From the NCBI GenBank assembly GCA_030426265.1, contig JAUHYP010000015.1:1-60354 (forward strand): a DNA stretch of 60,354 nucleotides, given 5' to 3'. This document shows positions 43,678-52,830 of the stretch, piece after piece. How positions within the stretch are numbered: position 1 is the first letter of the stretch; every line of letters starts with the position of its first letter. The notes beneath the pieces are model-generated. The model searched no databases and was not told where the DNA came from. It saw nothing but the letters and a program-made list of their open reading frames with translations. The position numbers and the translations under genes are program-made. The stretch comes from Gammaproteobacteria bacterium. GTDB lineage: Bacteria; Pseudomonadota; Gammaproteobacteria; Xanthomonadales; SZUA-36.

Positions 43678-45033
43678 TCACGCGCCCCGCGAGGACCGGG
43701 ACTGGGCGCAGGCGGCGCCCATGATGGCGGTGTAAGTGACGGCGGTGGCGGGAATCTGCAGGGAGAAGTCGACCAGGGCGTGGATGGCCACCAGGGTGGT
43801 GGCGGCCAGGCCGGTCGCGGGGTAGACCCAGTCGCGGCCACGCTGGCGCAGGCCACGCAGGCAGATCAGCGCCAGCCAGCCCACGCAGGCGAACAGCGCG
43901 AGCGCGGCCGGCCAGCCGAGTTCGAAAAGGTTTTCGAGGTAGGTGTTGTGGGCCTTGTCGAGTAGGGCTTCGACCGATTCGTCGCGGTATAACTTGAAGC
44001 TTCGCTCGAAGCTTCCATACCCAAATCCGAACCAGGGACTGTCTTCAACACCGTCCGCCGTCAGGGCATAGCTGTTCAACCGATAATTGAGGTCGGACGG
44101 AGTTGAATCAATTTGTGATAGCAGCACCTCGTTGGTAATCAGGAACCCAGCGCCGCCCACCAGAAGCATCACAAGCATCAGTCGCCGGGTTTTCTGTTGC
44201 GCCCCTTCAGCCCTGAATCGAACACAGAGCCAGAAGACGATGCCGGCGATCAACGTCGAGGAAAATCCAGCACGGCTCCGAGACAGAATGATGGCAACTG
44301 TCAGGACAGCCAGAATGGCGAGAAACTTCCATGTCTTGGCGATTAGCTCTTCCAACTGCTCGTCTGCGGTACTGGGCAACTGGTATGCCGGATTCCGACG
44401 AGTTGTTACGGTTGCATTCACTTGTAATGCGCATAAGCAGAGAACTCCCATTCCTACCCATGTCGCAAAATGATTGGCGTTGACAAAAGTGCCACGTACC
44501 AACAGCCGATGTTCCAGAGGCCAGAAAAACAGGATCGTGTCGTACTGCCCCCAAAACACAACCAATCCATATATCGAAGTGATGACACAAACTGAGACAA
44601 TGGCCATGAACAGGGCTTTCGCTCGCCTGGGGTCGCGGCAGAGCTGAAAGGCGAGAAAGAAGCTGAATCCATATGCGAGCAGCCGCAGAGTTGCAGACCA
44701 TGTGTCATCCGGTGCCAGGGATACGAAACCTACCTCTGGACCCTCAATAACCTCGCCACTCAGATTCCAAAGCGGGTGGTGCAGGCTTGCTGGCGCGCCC
44801 GGCCAGGCCTGCACCACCGCCCAGGCGCACACGGCCAGGAACAGCAGCATCAGCAGGGGATTCAGCGACAGGCTCACGCGGCGCCGGTCGAGGACCGACC
44901 ACAGGCCCCAGAGCCCCGCCAGCGCGCCGAGGCCACCCGCCAGCAGGAACCAGGACCATTCCCGGTTGGCGCCCAGGGGCAGTGGCGCCAGGACGACCAG
45001 CGCGAGAAAGAGGTAGAACAACAGGTTCAGCAA
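43678..45033 (-). CDS. O-antigen ligase/polymerase family protein (Wzy_C domain)
   Basis: 451 residues with 10-12 membrane helices. The Wzy_C-type periplasmic loop is visible as PWFGFGYGSFERSF and LLDKAHNTYLENLFELGWPAALALF, whose H and E residues are conserved in ligases. It could be a WaaL-like ligase or a second polymerase. The segment from about 43980 to 44760 is visibly AT-richer than the two ends of the gene, suggesting a mosaic origin. Confidence 0.85.
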   Translation of the reverse strand: MLNLLFYLFLALVVLAPLPLGANREWSWFLLAGGLGALAGLWGLWSVLDRRRVSLSLNPLLMLLFLAVCAWAVVQAWPGAPASLHHPLWNLSGEVIEGPEVGFVSLAPDDTWSATLRLLAYGFSFFLAFQLCRDPRRAKALFMAIVSVCVITSIYGLVVFWGQYDTILFFWPLEHRLLVRGTFVNANHFATWVGMGVLCLCALQVNATVTTRRNPAYQLPSTADEQLEELIAKTWKFLAILAVLTVAIILSRSRAGFSSTLIAGIVFWLCVRFRAEGAQQKTRRLMLVMLLVGGAGFLITNEVLLSQIDSTPSDLNYRLNSYALTADGVEDSPWFGFGYGSFERSFKLYRDESVEALLDKAHNTYLENLFELGWPAALALFACVGWLALICLRGLRQRGRDWVYPATGLAATTLVAIHALVDFSLQIPATAVTYTAIMGAACAQSRSSRGA

Positions 45034-45112
45034 GTGGAGCCCTTGGTGCCTCGAGGCGTCGATTCTATTTGAGCCACCGGGTGCAAGGCCAAGCCCGCCC
45101 TGCCCCGCCGCG

Positions 45113-45880
45113 TCACGGCGTCGTCTGGAGAATTCGCTGTTCGGTCCCTTCCAGCACCAGGCAGGTCAGGATGCCCGAATGGAACGCCCCGGTGTCGAGT
45201 CCGATCCGGTTGGGCCTGAGTTCAGGTTCGGGGGTGATGGTGTGGCCGTGCACCACCACCGCGCCATGATTGGCCTCGCTGGCGATGAACTCCTCGCGGA
45301 TCCACAACTGGTCCTCGAAGTGCTGCGCGTCCAGCGGCACGCCCGGGCGCACCCCGGCGTGAACGAAATAGTAGTCCCCGGCGCGCCAGCTCAGCAGCCC
45401 GTCCTCCAGGAAGGCGACGTGGTCGTCGGGCAGGATTTCGGCCAGTTCGGCGGCGATCCTCGGCATGTCCCGCATCATCGGCACATGCGTGATGCTGATG
45501 CCGTAGCTGACCAGGGTCTCGCGACCGCCGAAGCTCAGCCAGCCCGCCGTGGCCTCGGGATAGTCCAGGAAATCGAGCATGGCCTGCTCGTGGTTGCCCT
45601 TGAGAAAAATGGACTCGAAGCCTTCGAGCGGCGCGTCCAGCAGCATCTCGACCACCTGGCGGGACTGCAGGCCGCGATCGATGTAGTCGCCCAGGTACAG
45701 CACCTGCTTGCGGCCGGAATAAGCGGCGGCGTCCTCGCGAATCATCTGGTGCAGTTCCACCAGCAGGTCGGCACGGCCGTGGATGTCCCCGATGGCGTAC
45801 AGGCGGGCGCCTTCGGGGAAGCGCGCTTGCTCCGGCGCCATCTCGGGCCGCGCCTTCTTTCGGTTGAACAAGCGGATCAC
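45113..45880 (-). CDS. PPP-family serine/threonine protein phosphatase
   Basis: 255 residues with all PPP metal-site motifs: GDIHGR, GDYIDRG, GNHEQ, and later HAGVRPGV and HGHT. It resembles bacterial PrpA/PrpE-like phosphatases. Cytoplasmic. Substrates are unknown; the BY-kinase at 49763-52048 is unlikely to be one because that is tyrosine-phosphorylated. The start codon overlaps the stop of the upstream 229-residue gene by 4 bp. Confidence 0.87.
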   Translation of the reverse strand: MIRLFNRKKARPEMAPEQARFPEGARLYAIGDIHGRADLLVELHQMIREDAAAYSGRKQVLYLGDYIDRGLQSRQVVEMLLDAPLEGFESIFLKGNHEQAMLDFLDYPEATAGWLSFGGRETLVSYGISITHVPMMRDMPRIAAELAEILPDDHVAFLEDGLLSWRAGDYYFVHAGVRPGVPLDAQHFEDQLWIREEFIASEANHGAVVVHGHTITPEPELRPNRIGLDTGAFHSGILTCLVLEGTEQRILQTTP

Positions 45881-46566
45881 GTCACGGGCTCCAGGGCGCT
45901 CACGATTTCGGGGTATCTCTCTCCCAATACGGATTTCACCCGGGAAACGTCCAATCGGCCGCTGCGCAGGGCCTGGCGGAAACCCCGTTCGTTGACCCGC
46001 CAGGCCAGCACGGTCTGGTCACGCAACAGGGCGAGGGTTTCTGATTCGAAGCGGTCGGCGTAGGCGTAACCCAGTTCCAGCCGCGGCAGCAGCAGGGTGG
46101 GCTCGACCCGCCCGGTGAGGATGGACATTTCCAGCGCTGACGCCACCGATGCTTCGTCCTCGCCCAGTACGGCGCGCGCCTGCGCCACGCGCAGCCAGGT
46201 GCGCGGTTCGGCGGGTGCGCGGCGCACGGCCTCCAGGCCGGCGGTCATGGAGCGATGCAGGGCCGGGCGCACCAGCCAGGCCGGGGTGTCCGGGTCCAGG
46301 GCGCGCAGGTACTCCACGAAGCTCAGTCCGTCCCAGTAGCGGTAGTGCGGATACAGCGCGATCGCCTCACGCGCCCGCGCCGCCAGGGCGGGCAGTTGGG
46401 CGGTCGGGATCTCGCCGGTCTCCCAGTAGCGAGCGATGGCGGTGTCCACGGGCAGGTAGTGCAGACTCGCCCGAAGACGAGGCGTGACCTGCAACAGCAG
46501 TGCGCCGGCCACGACGAGCACCGTCAACGCCAGCGCGAATTGTCCAACACGAGTACGAGCGCTCAC
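45877..46566 (-). CDS. Membrane-anchored TPR-like protein next to the ligase gene
   Basis: 229 residues from a GTG with GGGGGGAG immediately upstream. One N-terminal membrane helix (FALALTVLVVAGALLLQV) precedes an all-helical region rich in Ala, Leu and Arg, with TPR-like pairs (TWLRVAQARAVLGEDEASVASALEMSILTGR). No family is recognised beyond this. It is probably a periplasmic helical-repeat protein cotranscribed with the phosphatase gene, perhaps assisting glycan assembly. Confidence 0.65.
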   Translation of the reverse strand: MSARTRVGQFALALTVLVVAGALLLQVTPRLRASLHYLPVDTAIARYWETGEIPTAQLPALAARAREAIALYPHYRYWDGLSFVEYLRALDPDTPAWLVRPALHRSMTAGLEAVRRAPAEPRTWLRVAQARAVLGEDEASVASALEMSILTGRVEPTLLLPRLELGYAYADRFESETLALLRDQTVLAWRVNERGFRQALRSGRLDVSRVKSVLGERYPEIVSALEPVT

Positions 46567-46786
46567 ACTCCCCCCCAATCAACGAACGATGGCCCCGGGC
46601 GCTCCCTTTCCGGAACAACTGCGAGGCTACACGCCCGGACCGCCCCTTGCCTACCCTTTTGAACCGCTTCGAAGGCATCATTCCCCGCAGGGATGGCAAA
46701 GCCTTCGCTTCGCAGGTAGGCTGTCCCGGATTCGATTCTCGGATGCTTTTCCGGCTGGGGGCTGCTTGGCACCGTCATTTTCCGCA

Positions 46787-48652
46787 TTGACGGCCCGTGG
46801 GGTCGTGGCTGCACTGTTGCTCGCAGGCGCGCTCGTGCTGGCGCCCGGTGTCGCCCTGGCGGCCGGCGGGGAGATGCCGTCGCTGGTGCACGACATCGGC
46901 ATCAGCCTGCTGACCGCCGGTCTGCTGGCGCTGGTGTTCAACCGCTTCGGCATTCCCAGCATCGCCGCCTTCCTGGTGGCCGGGGTGCTGGTCGGGCCGC
47001 TGGGCCTCGAGCAGGTCACCGACCGGGAGAACATCGACACCATCGCCCAGCTGGGCTTCATCTTCCTGCTGTTCCTGATCGGCCTGGAGATCGACTTCAA
47101 GAAGATCTTCGGCAGCGGCAAGGCCGTCACCCTGTCGGGCATCCTGCAGTATCCGCTGACCATCGCCTTCGGCGCCGGCGCGGTGAAGCTGATGGTCCTG
47201 CTGGGCATCGGCGGCGAACTGCTGGCCGGCAACAGCTATGCCCCGTTGTACCTGGGCGTGGTCATCGCCGGCTCCTCCACCCTGCTGGTGGTGAAGCTGT
47301 TCCAGGAGCACTTCGAGCTCGACACCCAGCCCGGCCGCCTGTCGCTGGGGATGCTGATCTTCCAGGACATCTGGGTGATCGTGGTCATCCTCATCCAGCC
47401 CAACCTGCAGAACCCGGAACTGGGTCCCATCCTGATGTCCTTCGCCGGCATCGTGGTGCTGAGCCTGTTCTCCGTGATGCTGGCCCAGATGGTGTTCGAG
47501 ATCTGCTTCGAGTGGATCGCCAAGACGCCGGAACTGACCCTGACAGCGGCGCTGGCCTGGTGCTTCACCGTGGTGTTCTTCGGCCAGAGCATCGACGTGA
47601 TCGCCGAGATGGTGTTCGGCGTGAACCCGCACATGAATGTGGGCTCGGGCATGGCGGCGCTGATCGCCGGGGCCTGCATCGCCAACCTGCCCTCCTCCAC
47701 GGAGGTGATCACCAAGGTCAGCATCGTAAAGGACTTCTTCATCACGCTGTTCTTCGTGGCCCTGGGCATTTCCATCCCGGCGCCGGAAAGCTGGGACGTG
47801 GTCATCCTGGCCGTCGCCCTGGCCGTGGTCGCTATCCTGGCGCGCCAGTTCGTGTTCTTTCCGCTGTTCTATTTCACCGGCGTGGACCAGCGCAACGCGC
47901 AGGTTTCGGCGATCCGCCTGGCGCAGATTTCCGAGTTCGGCCTGGTGATCTGCTTCCTGGGCACGCAGCTGGGCCACATCTCGCCGACCCTGAGCGCGGC
48001 GGTGATCTTCGCGTTCGTGATCACGGCCCTGGCCACGCCCTTTCTCTACGGCCAGGCCTACGAGATCCACCAGGTCATGCAGCCGGCGCTCTCGAAACTC
48101 GGCTTCAAGCCGCCGCCGGAACGCGTCCACGACCAAGGCAGGCACTTCAAGCTGGCCCTGCTGGGTTTCCACCGGCACGCTTCCTCGCTGCTGGCCGACC
48201 TCGCGGCGCTGGACGAGGCCCTGTTGCACGAGACCCTGGTGGTGGATTTCAACGTGGCCATCCATCCGAAGATCGCCGCCCTGGGGCCGACGGTGAAGTA
48301 CGGCGACCTGAGCAATTCGGAAACGCTGCACCACCTCGGGCTGAGCCACGCGGAGGTCATCGTCTGCACGATTCCCGACGACCTGCTGCGCGGCATCGAC
48401 AACCAGTCGCTGGTGCGCACCGTGCGCGAAATGAATCCCAACGCCGTGATCATCGCCAACGGCATCAGCTTCGATGAAATCCAGAAGGTGTATGATGCAG
48501 GGGCGGACTACGTGTACATGGCGCGACTGGAATGCGCCGACGCCTTGGGGGAGGCAGTGCACGAAGCCCTGGCGAGCCGCATCGATGTCTACCGCGAGCA
48601 GAACGTCGAGCGGCACCGGCTCCGCGAGGGCAGGAAGGAAGTGTTGAGCTGA
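46787..48652 (+). CDS. Kef-type cation:proton antiporter with TrkA-N domain
   Basis: About 621 residues. A signal-like N-terminus (VVAALLLAGALVLAPGVALAAGG) is followed by about 12 membrane helices of the CPA2 family (LGFIFLLFLIGLEIDFKKIFG). A cytoplasmic nucleotide-binding domain (HETLVVDFNVAIHPKIAALG ... DNQSLVRTVREMNPNAVIIANG) follows; its glycine loop is degenerate. It exchanges K+ or Na+ for protons at the inner membrane. The start is uncertain: TTG 46787 or GTG 46805; no ATG is near and earlier reading is not protein-like. Confidence 0.85.
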   Translation: MTARGVVAALLLAGALVLAPGVALAAGGEMPSLVHDIGISLLTAGLLALVFNRFGIPSIAAFLVAGVLVGPLGLEQVTDRENIDTIAQLGFIFLLFLIGLEIDFKKIFGSGKAVTLSGILQYPLTIAFGAGAVKLMVLLGIGGELLAGNSYAPLYLGVVIAGSSTLLVVKLFQEHFELDTQPGRLSLGMLIFQDIWVIVVILIQPNLQNPELGPILMSFAGIVVLSLFSVMLAQMVFEICFEWIAKTPELTLTAALAWCFTVVFFGQSIDVIAEMVFGVNPHMNVGSGMAALIAGACIANLPSSTEVITKVSIVKDFFITLFFVALGISIPAPESWDVVILAVALAVVAILARQFVFFPLFYFTGVDQRNAQVSAIRLAQISEFGLVICFLGTQLGHISPTLSAAVIFAFVITALATPFLYGQAYEIHQVMQPALSKLGFKPPPERVHDQGRHFKLALLGFHRHASSLLADLAALDEALLHETLVVDFNVAIHPKIAALGPTVKYGDLSNSETLHHLGLSHAEVIVCTIPDDLLRGIDNQSLVRTVREMNPNAVIIANGISFDEIQKVYDAGADYVYMARLECADALGEAVHEALASRIDVYREQNVERHRLREGRKEVLS

Positions 48653-48682
48653 CCGTCAACCATCGGGCACAGGGGACTCCGT

Positions 48683-49537
48683 ATGACGTTTCTGGTCCAG
48701 ATCACCGACACCCATGTCACCCATCCTGGCGAACTGCTCTATGGCCAGGTGGACACCCCGGAAAACCTCCGGGACACCGTCACCGAAATCAATCGCATCC
48801 GGCCACGCCCGGACCTCGTCGTGGTCACCGGCGACCTGGTCGAGCGGCCCGACCGCGAGAGTTACGAGCACTTCAAGAAGCTGATCAAGCCCTTGAAGGT
48901 GCCCGTTTACGTCCTGCCCGGCAACCACGACGACCCCGAAATGATGCAGGCGCATCTCGAGGACACGCCCTGGTTTCCGGTCACCGACGACACCTTCCAG
49001 TACGCCGTCGAGATGCCCCAGTTCCGCATGCTGGCGCTGAACAGCCATGCCGGTGGAAGTGAACTGCCGGAACTCGATGGCGAGCACCTGGACTGGCTGG
49101 TTCGTGAGTTGCCCAAGTCCGACAAGCCCACGCTGATCGCCCTGCATCACCCACCCATGGTCACGGGTATCGAATTCATCGACATGGGGGGCACCGAGTG
49201 GTTCGAAGGCCTGCGCAAGGTGCTCGACGCGGCCGACAACGTCCACCTGGTCATCTGTGGCCACTGCCACATCGACATGGCCGGACGCATCGGGCGCGTA
49301 CCCGTCTACATGTCCGGCAGCGTCGCCCACCAGCTCATCGCCGCCCGCGGGCCGGACATCGCCCCATCTTTCGATGTGCGGCCGGTGCCGCCGGTGCTGC
49401 ACCAGTTCATCAATGGGCAGTTCGTTTCGGGGAGTTATCCCTGGCCGGTGAACACCGAGGTCAACCGCATCGATCGCCAGTCAGGCATACCCTGGGAATC
49501 CCTCAAGCTGCAGATGATGGGGTCGAAGGCGCCCTGA
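48683..49537 (+). CDS. cpdA: CpdA-like 3',5'-cyclic nucleotide phosphodiesterase
   Basis: 284 residues. Class III phosphodiesterase motifs in order: QITDTHV, VVTGDLVERPD, LPGNHDD, ALHHPP and GHCHID, the dinuclear metal ligands of CpdA-type enzymes. It degrades cAMP in the cytoplasm and may oppose the CHASE2 cyclase encoded at 41398-43605. It starts 30 bp after the antiporter stop on the same strand. Confidence 0.87.
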   Translation: MTFLVQITDTHVTHPGELLYGQVDTPENLRDTVTEINRIRPRPDLVVVTGDLVERPDRESYEHFKKLIKPLKVPVYVLPGNHDDPEMMQAHLEDTPWFPVTDDTFQYAVEMPQFRMLALNSHAGGSELPELDGEHLDWLVRELPKSDKPTLIALHHPPMVTGIEFIDMGGTEWFEGLRKVLDAADNVHLVICGHCHIDMAGRIGRVPVYMSGSVAHQLIAARGPDIAPSFDVRPVPPVLHQFINGQFVSGSYPWPVNTEVNRIDRQSGIPWESLKLQMMGSKAP

Positions 49538-49581
49538 AGCTTTCTCCACGCTGGGTGTAGTTTCCGTTCGGGGCGGTCGAC

Positions 49582-49673
49582 TGACCCCCTCCTTTCAGGA
49601 CACGCTGCAAGTACGTCCCTGTAGCTCGGTAGGCGACTTCCCTGTCGCCTACGGTCCTGAAAGGAGGGGGTCA
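49582..49673. repeat. Intergenic inverted-arm repeat, copy A
   Basis: The 19-nt arm TGACCCCCTCCTTTCAGGA (49582-49600) is exactly inverted at 49655-49673. The 54-nt centre contains GTACGTCCCTGTAGCTCGG and an inner hairpin TAGGCGAC/GTCGCCTA (49630-49651) with a TTCCCT loop. The centre resembles that of copy B (58051-58160) while the arms differ. It lies between two convergent genes and may serve as a terminator for both. Confidence 0.85.
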
Positions 49674-49762
49674 ATCGCCCACCCTTGGGGTTCCTTGATG
49701 CGTGGAGAGGGGCTCGGGGCGACTTCGTCACAGTTGGAGCACGAGATTCCCAGGGAACGCCC

Positions 49763-52048
49763 TCAGGAGTAGTACTGGCCGTAACGCCCGTAGTGGTAGT
49801 AGTACCCAGAGTCGCCATAGCCAAGACGCCCATAGCGCTTGAGGTCGACCTGCTGGAGGACGATGCCGGCGAGGGGGATGCCGGATTTGCGGAGGAGTTC
49901 GATGGCGGCCTTGGCGACCTTGCGCGGGGTCTTGTTCCAGCGCACGACGAAGACGGTCTTGTCGGCCACCTGCCCGATCACGCGGGCGTCGGCCACGGCC
50001 ATGACGGGCGGGGCGTCGATCAGGACGTAGTCGTAGCGGGCCTTGAGCAGGTCCACCACGTGTTGCATGCGGTGGCTGGCGAACAGGTCGGTGGCGCTGA
50101 CGTACTTGCCTTCGCCGGTGCGCATCAGGTGGATGCCGGAGGGTTCGTGGACGCTGACGTAGTCGCTGACGTCGTCGGTGTCGGCGATCACGAAGTCGGT
50201 CAGTCCCAGGCCGGTGGGGTCGACGCCCAGCTTGTCCTCGACCGAGGAGCGGCGCAGGTCACCGTCGATGACCACGACTTTGTGGCCAGCTTTCGCCAGC
50301 ACCATGCCCAGCGCCAGCACCAGGCTGGTCTTGCCTTCCTCGGGCACCGAGCTGGTCACTTGGATGGCCTTGATCTTGGTGTCCGGGTCGGACAGCTTCA
50401 GCGAGATGTGCAGGGAGTTGATGGCCTCCACGAACCCTGAGCTTCCCTTTTCCTGCACATGGTTGTGCGGGACATCCTTGCCGGTGAGTTTCGGGATCAT
50501 GCCGATGGCATGCACGCCCAGCTGCTGTTCGATCTGCTCGGGGCTGAGCATGCCGGGGCTGAGCAGGTGCAAGCCGATCACCAGCGCACAGGCCCCCATG
50601 AGACCCAGGACCACGAACACAAAAAAGGTTCGCTTGCGATCCGGGTATGACGGTGAGTTGGGCACTTCTGCGCTGGAGAGCACTCGCGCATCCGGCGTTT
50701 CCGTCCCTTCCGTCGTCGTGGACTCCTTGAATCGATTGAGAAAGCTCTCGTACAGCGTGCGGTTAGCCGCGGCCTCGCGCTCAAGTGCGCGCAACTGAAT
50801 GGCTTCACGGTTTTGCGCGCCTGTCTCGCTCTCGGCCTCCCTCAAACTCTGCGCGAGGCTGGCTTCACGGGTGCGCGCGACCTCGACCTCGTTTTCCAGG
50901 GTCAGCACGACTTTCTGGATTTCCTCGCCTATGCGGCGGCGCACGTCCTGTAGTTCGGCGTTCACCTGCAGCATCCTGGGGTGCTTGGGCCCGTACTCTA
51001 CGCTCAGTTCGGAGCTGCGACGCATGACTTCCGCTTCCTGCCCGCGCAGCTGTTGAATCATGGGGGAGGACAAAACTTCACTGGCGGATTCAACGCCTTC
51101 AGCGTCGGTCACCAATAGTCTCTGGACCTGGACCAGACGCGCTTCCGCCTCCGCGCGTTCAGCCTTGGCGATGATCAGCTGACTATTGATTGCGCTGAGC
51201 TGTTGCGTCAGCAGGTCCCCGCTGGTGCCCTCGGTAAAGCCATGCTCAATGCGATACAGCTCGACCGCCTGTTCGGAATCCCGGACATTCTGCTCGAGTT
51301 CACTGAGTTGCTCACTCAGCCACTGGGAGAGCCGCTCGGCGGACTCCAGCTTCGCCTCGAGCTTGTCGAGGATGTAGGTGTCCGTGATCTGGTTTGCCAC
51401 TCTGGCGGCGAGGCGCGGGTCCGGAGAGCTGAAAGAAATACTGATGATGTCACTGTATTCCAGTGCAAACACGTTGAGTTTGCCGAGAAAGATGTTGACC
51501 GCCCGCACCATCTTGAGGCGCTCGAGTTCTTCATCTGTCGGTGCAGTTTCGACGACTTCCCCCGTAGACGCGCTGCGTAAGGAGTCCTTCCAGGATTGCG
51601 GAATCCAATTCGAAGGGTTGAGCTTGCTGAGTAAGCCGTCCGGATCGGACTCGTCCGTGTTCAGGGAGGGGTTGAATTCTCTCAGGCTGAGGAGGTTGAG
51701 TCGTTCAATGACCTTCTCTGCCAGGCCACGGGACATCAGGATCTGGACCTCTTCCTGCGACTCCATACCGAAATACCGCATATAGAGCGCCTGGTTGAAA
51801 TCCAGTGGTTGCGTATCCGTCACCCCGATCAGAACGGTTGTGTTGGCGGTGTAGATCGATGTCAACTGATTGACGTGTACGTAGCCAAGCAGCGCTGCGA
51901 GCAATGTCAACATCGTGATCAAGCGACGCCGGAACCAGAGCAGTTGCAGGTAGTCCAGCAGCGGGAACGGCTCGTCCTGGACGGGCGGCTCGACGCGTCG
52001 CGGCGGCTCCTGGCGAGGGCGTTCGACGGCGTGCAGGGGGGCGCTCAT
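49763..52048 (-). CDS. Wzz/BY-kinase (GumC/Wzc-type polysaccharide co-polymerase and tyrosine kinase)
   Basis: 761 residues. The Wzz domain has membrane helix 1 in RRRLITMLTLLAALLGYVHV, a long coiled-coil region (about 215-400), and helix 2 in KRTFFVFVVLGLMGACALVIGLHLL. The kinase carries Walker A SSVPEEGKTS, Walker A' VVVIDGDLRR and Walker B YVLIDAPPVM. The C-terminus is the tyrosine cluster GDSGYYYHYGRYGQYYS, the autophosphorylation site. It controls chain length and export in complex with the Wza-like protein encoded just downstream of its promoter side. Confidence 0.92.
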   Translation of the reverse strand: MSAPLHAVERPRQEPPRRVEPPVQDEPFPLLDYLQLLWFRRRLITMLTLLAALLGYVHVNQLTSIYTANTTVLIGVTDTQPLDFNQALYMRYFGMESQEEVQILMSRGLAEKVIERLNLLSLREFNPSLNTDESDPDGLLSKLNPSNWIPQSWKDSLRSASTGEVVETAPTDEELERLKMVRAVNIFLGKLNVFALEYSDIISISFSSPDPRLAARVANQITDTYILDKLEAKLESAERLSQWLSEQLSELEQNVRDSEQAVELYRIEHGFTEGTSGDLLTQQLSAINSQLIIAKAERAEAEARLVQVQRLLVTDAEGVESASEVLSSPMIQQLRGQEAEVMRRSSELSVEYGPKHPRMLQVNAELQDVRRRIGEEIQKVVLTLENEVEVARTREASLAQSLREAESETGAQNREAIQLRALEREAAANRTLYESFLNRFKESTTTEGTETPDARVLSSAEVPNSPSYPDRKRTFFVFVVLGLMGACALVIGLHLLSPGMLSPEQIEQQLGVHAIGMIPKLTGKDVPHNHVQEKGSSGFVEAINSLHISLKLSDPDTKIKAIQVTSSVPEEGKTSLVLALGMVLAKAGHKVVVIDGDLRRSSVEDKLGVDPTGLGLTDFVIADTDDVSDYVSVHEPSGIHLMRTGEGKYVSATDLFASHRMQHVVDLLKARYDYVLIDAPPVMAVADARVIGQVADKTVFVVRWNKTPRKVAKAAIELLRKSGIPLAGIVLQQVDLKRYGRLGYGDSGYYYHYGRYGQYYS

Positions 52049-52075
52049 GATGTCGAGCTCACGGTGTTCATCGGC

Positions 52076-52750
52076 TCAGAACATCCGCTCGTCGACGCGA
52101 ATGATGTCGCCGGGCTGCACCCGGTCGCTGACCGGCAGGCGGGCTTCCTCATCCTCCGGATCGCCGGCGCGGATCACGTAGACGATGTCCTGCTTGGCGC
52201 GGAAAGTGTAACCGCCGGCAATGGCAATGGCGTTGAGATAGGTCATGCCGTCCACGTAGGGATAGTCGCCGGCCGAGTTCACCTCGCCGATGATGTAGAA
52301 GGGGCGATAGGTGAGCACCTGCACGGTCACGCGCGGGTTCACCAGGTAGTCGGGGCGCAGCGCCTCGACGATGGAGACTTCCAGTTCGGAGGCCGTCTTG
52401 CCGGCCGCCTCGACCTGGCCGATCAACAGCATGGACAGGCGTCCGGCGCCGTCCAGAGTGTACTCCCCCGTCAGGTCCGCCTGGTTGAACACGTTGACCC
52501 GGATGCGGTCGCCGGCACCCAGGCGGTAGTTCTCGGTCACCGGGCCGTCGGCGGCCTCCTGTTGCGCCAGGGCCGCGGGCGCCAGGGTCGGCAACAGCAT
52601 CACCAGGGCCAGAAACCCGGTCGCCAGCAGGGCGGCGAGACGTCCGGGGCGGGCACCCTGCCCCACCCGGTCTGAAACGGGCCGGGAACTCGGTACGCGA
52701 GCGGGGTCGATCGATTGATTGGGCAAAACGGGTCTCTTCGTTCCGGTCAC
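52076..52750 (-). CDS. Wza-like polysaccharide export protein
   Basis: 224 residues. A basic N-terminus and hydrophobic segment (LAALLATGFLALVMLLPTLAPAALAQ) form a signal peptide; the Poly_export domain YRLGAGDRIRVNVFNQADLTGEYTLDGAGRLSM and one SLBB-like repeat (YIIGEVNSAGDYPYVDGMTYLNAIAIAGG) follow. There is no lipobox Cys, and it is shorter than E. coli Wza. It would form the outer-membrane or periplasmic export channel working with the BY-kinase, whose gene begins 27 bp downstream. Confidence 0.9.
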   Translation of the reverse strand: MTGTKRPVLPNQSIDPARVPSSRPVSDRVGQGARPGRLAALLATGFLALVMLLPTLAPAALAQQEAADGPVTENYRLGAGDRIRVNVFNQADLTGEYTLDGAGRLSMLLIGQVEAAGKTASELEVSIVEALRPDYLVNPRVTVQVLTYRPFYIIGEVNSAGDYPYVDGMTYLNAIAIAGGYTFRAKQDIVYVIRAGDPEDEEARLPVSDRVQPGDIIRVDERMF

Positions 52751-52830
52751 GGGGAATTATAGTTCCAGCACGGAAGGGGCGGCCAGCGCCGCCCCGCATG
52801 GCTGGCGGGGATTGGGACCCGGACGATCGC

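Noticed and set aside
41380-43965. Plus-strand open frame of about 861 codons opposite the CHASE2-cyclase gene
   Set aside because: Antisense to a gene with clear catalytic motifs; no recognisable domain or start signal.
46775-48616. Minus-strand open frame opposite the Kef-type antiporter
   Set aside because: His/Gln/Asp-rich mirror of membrane-helix codons; no credible protein features.
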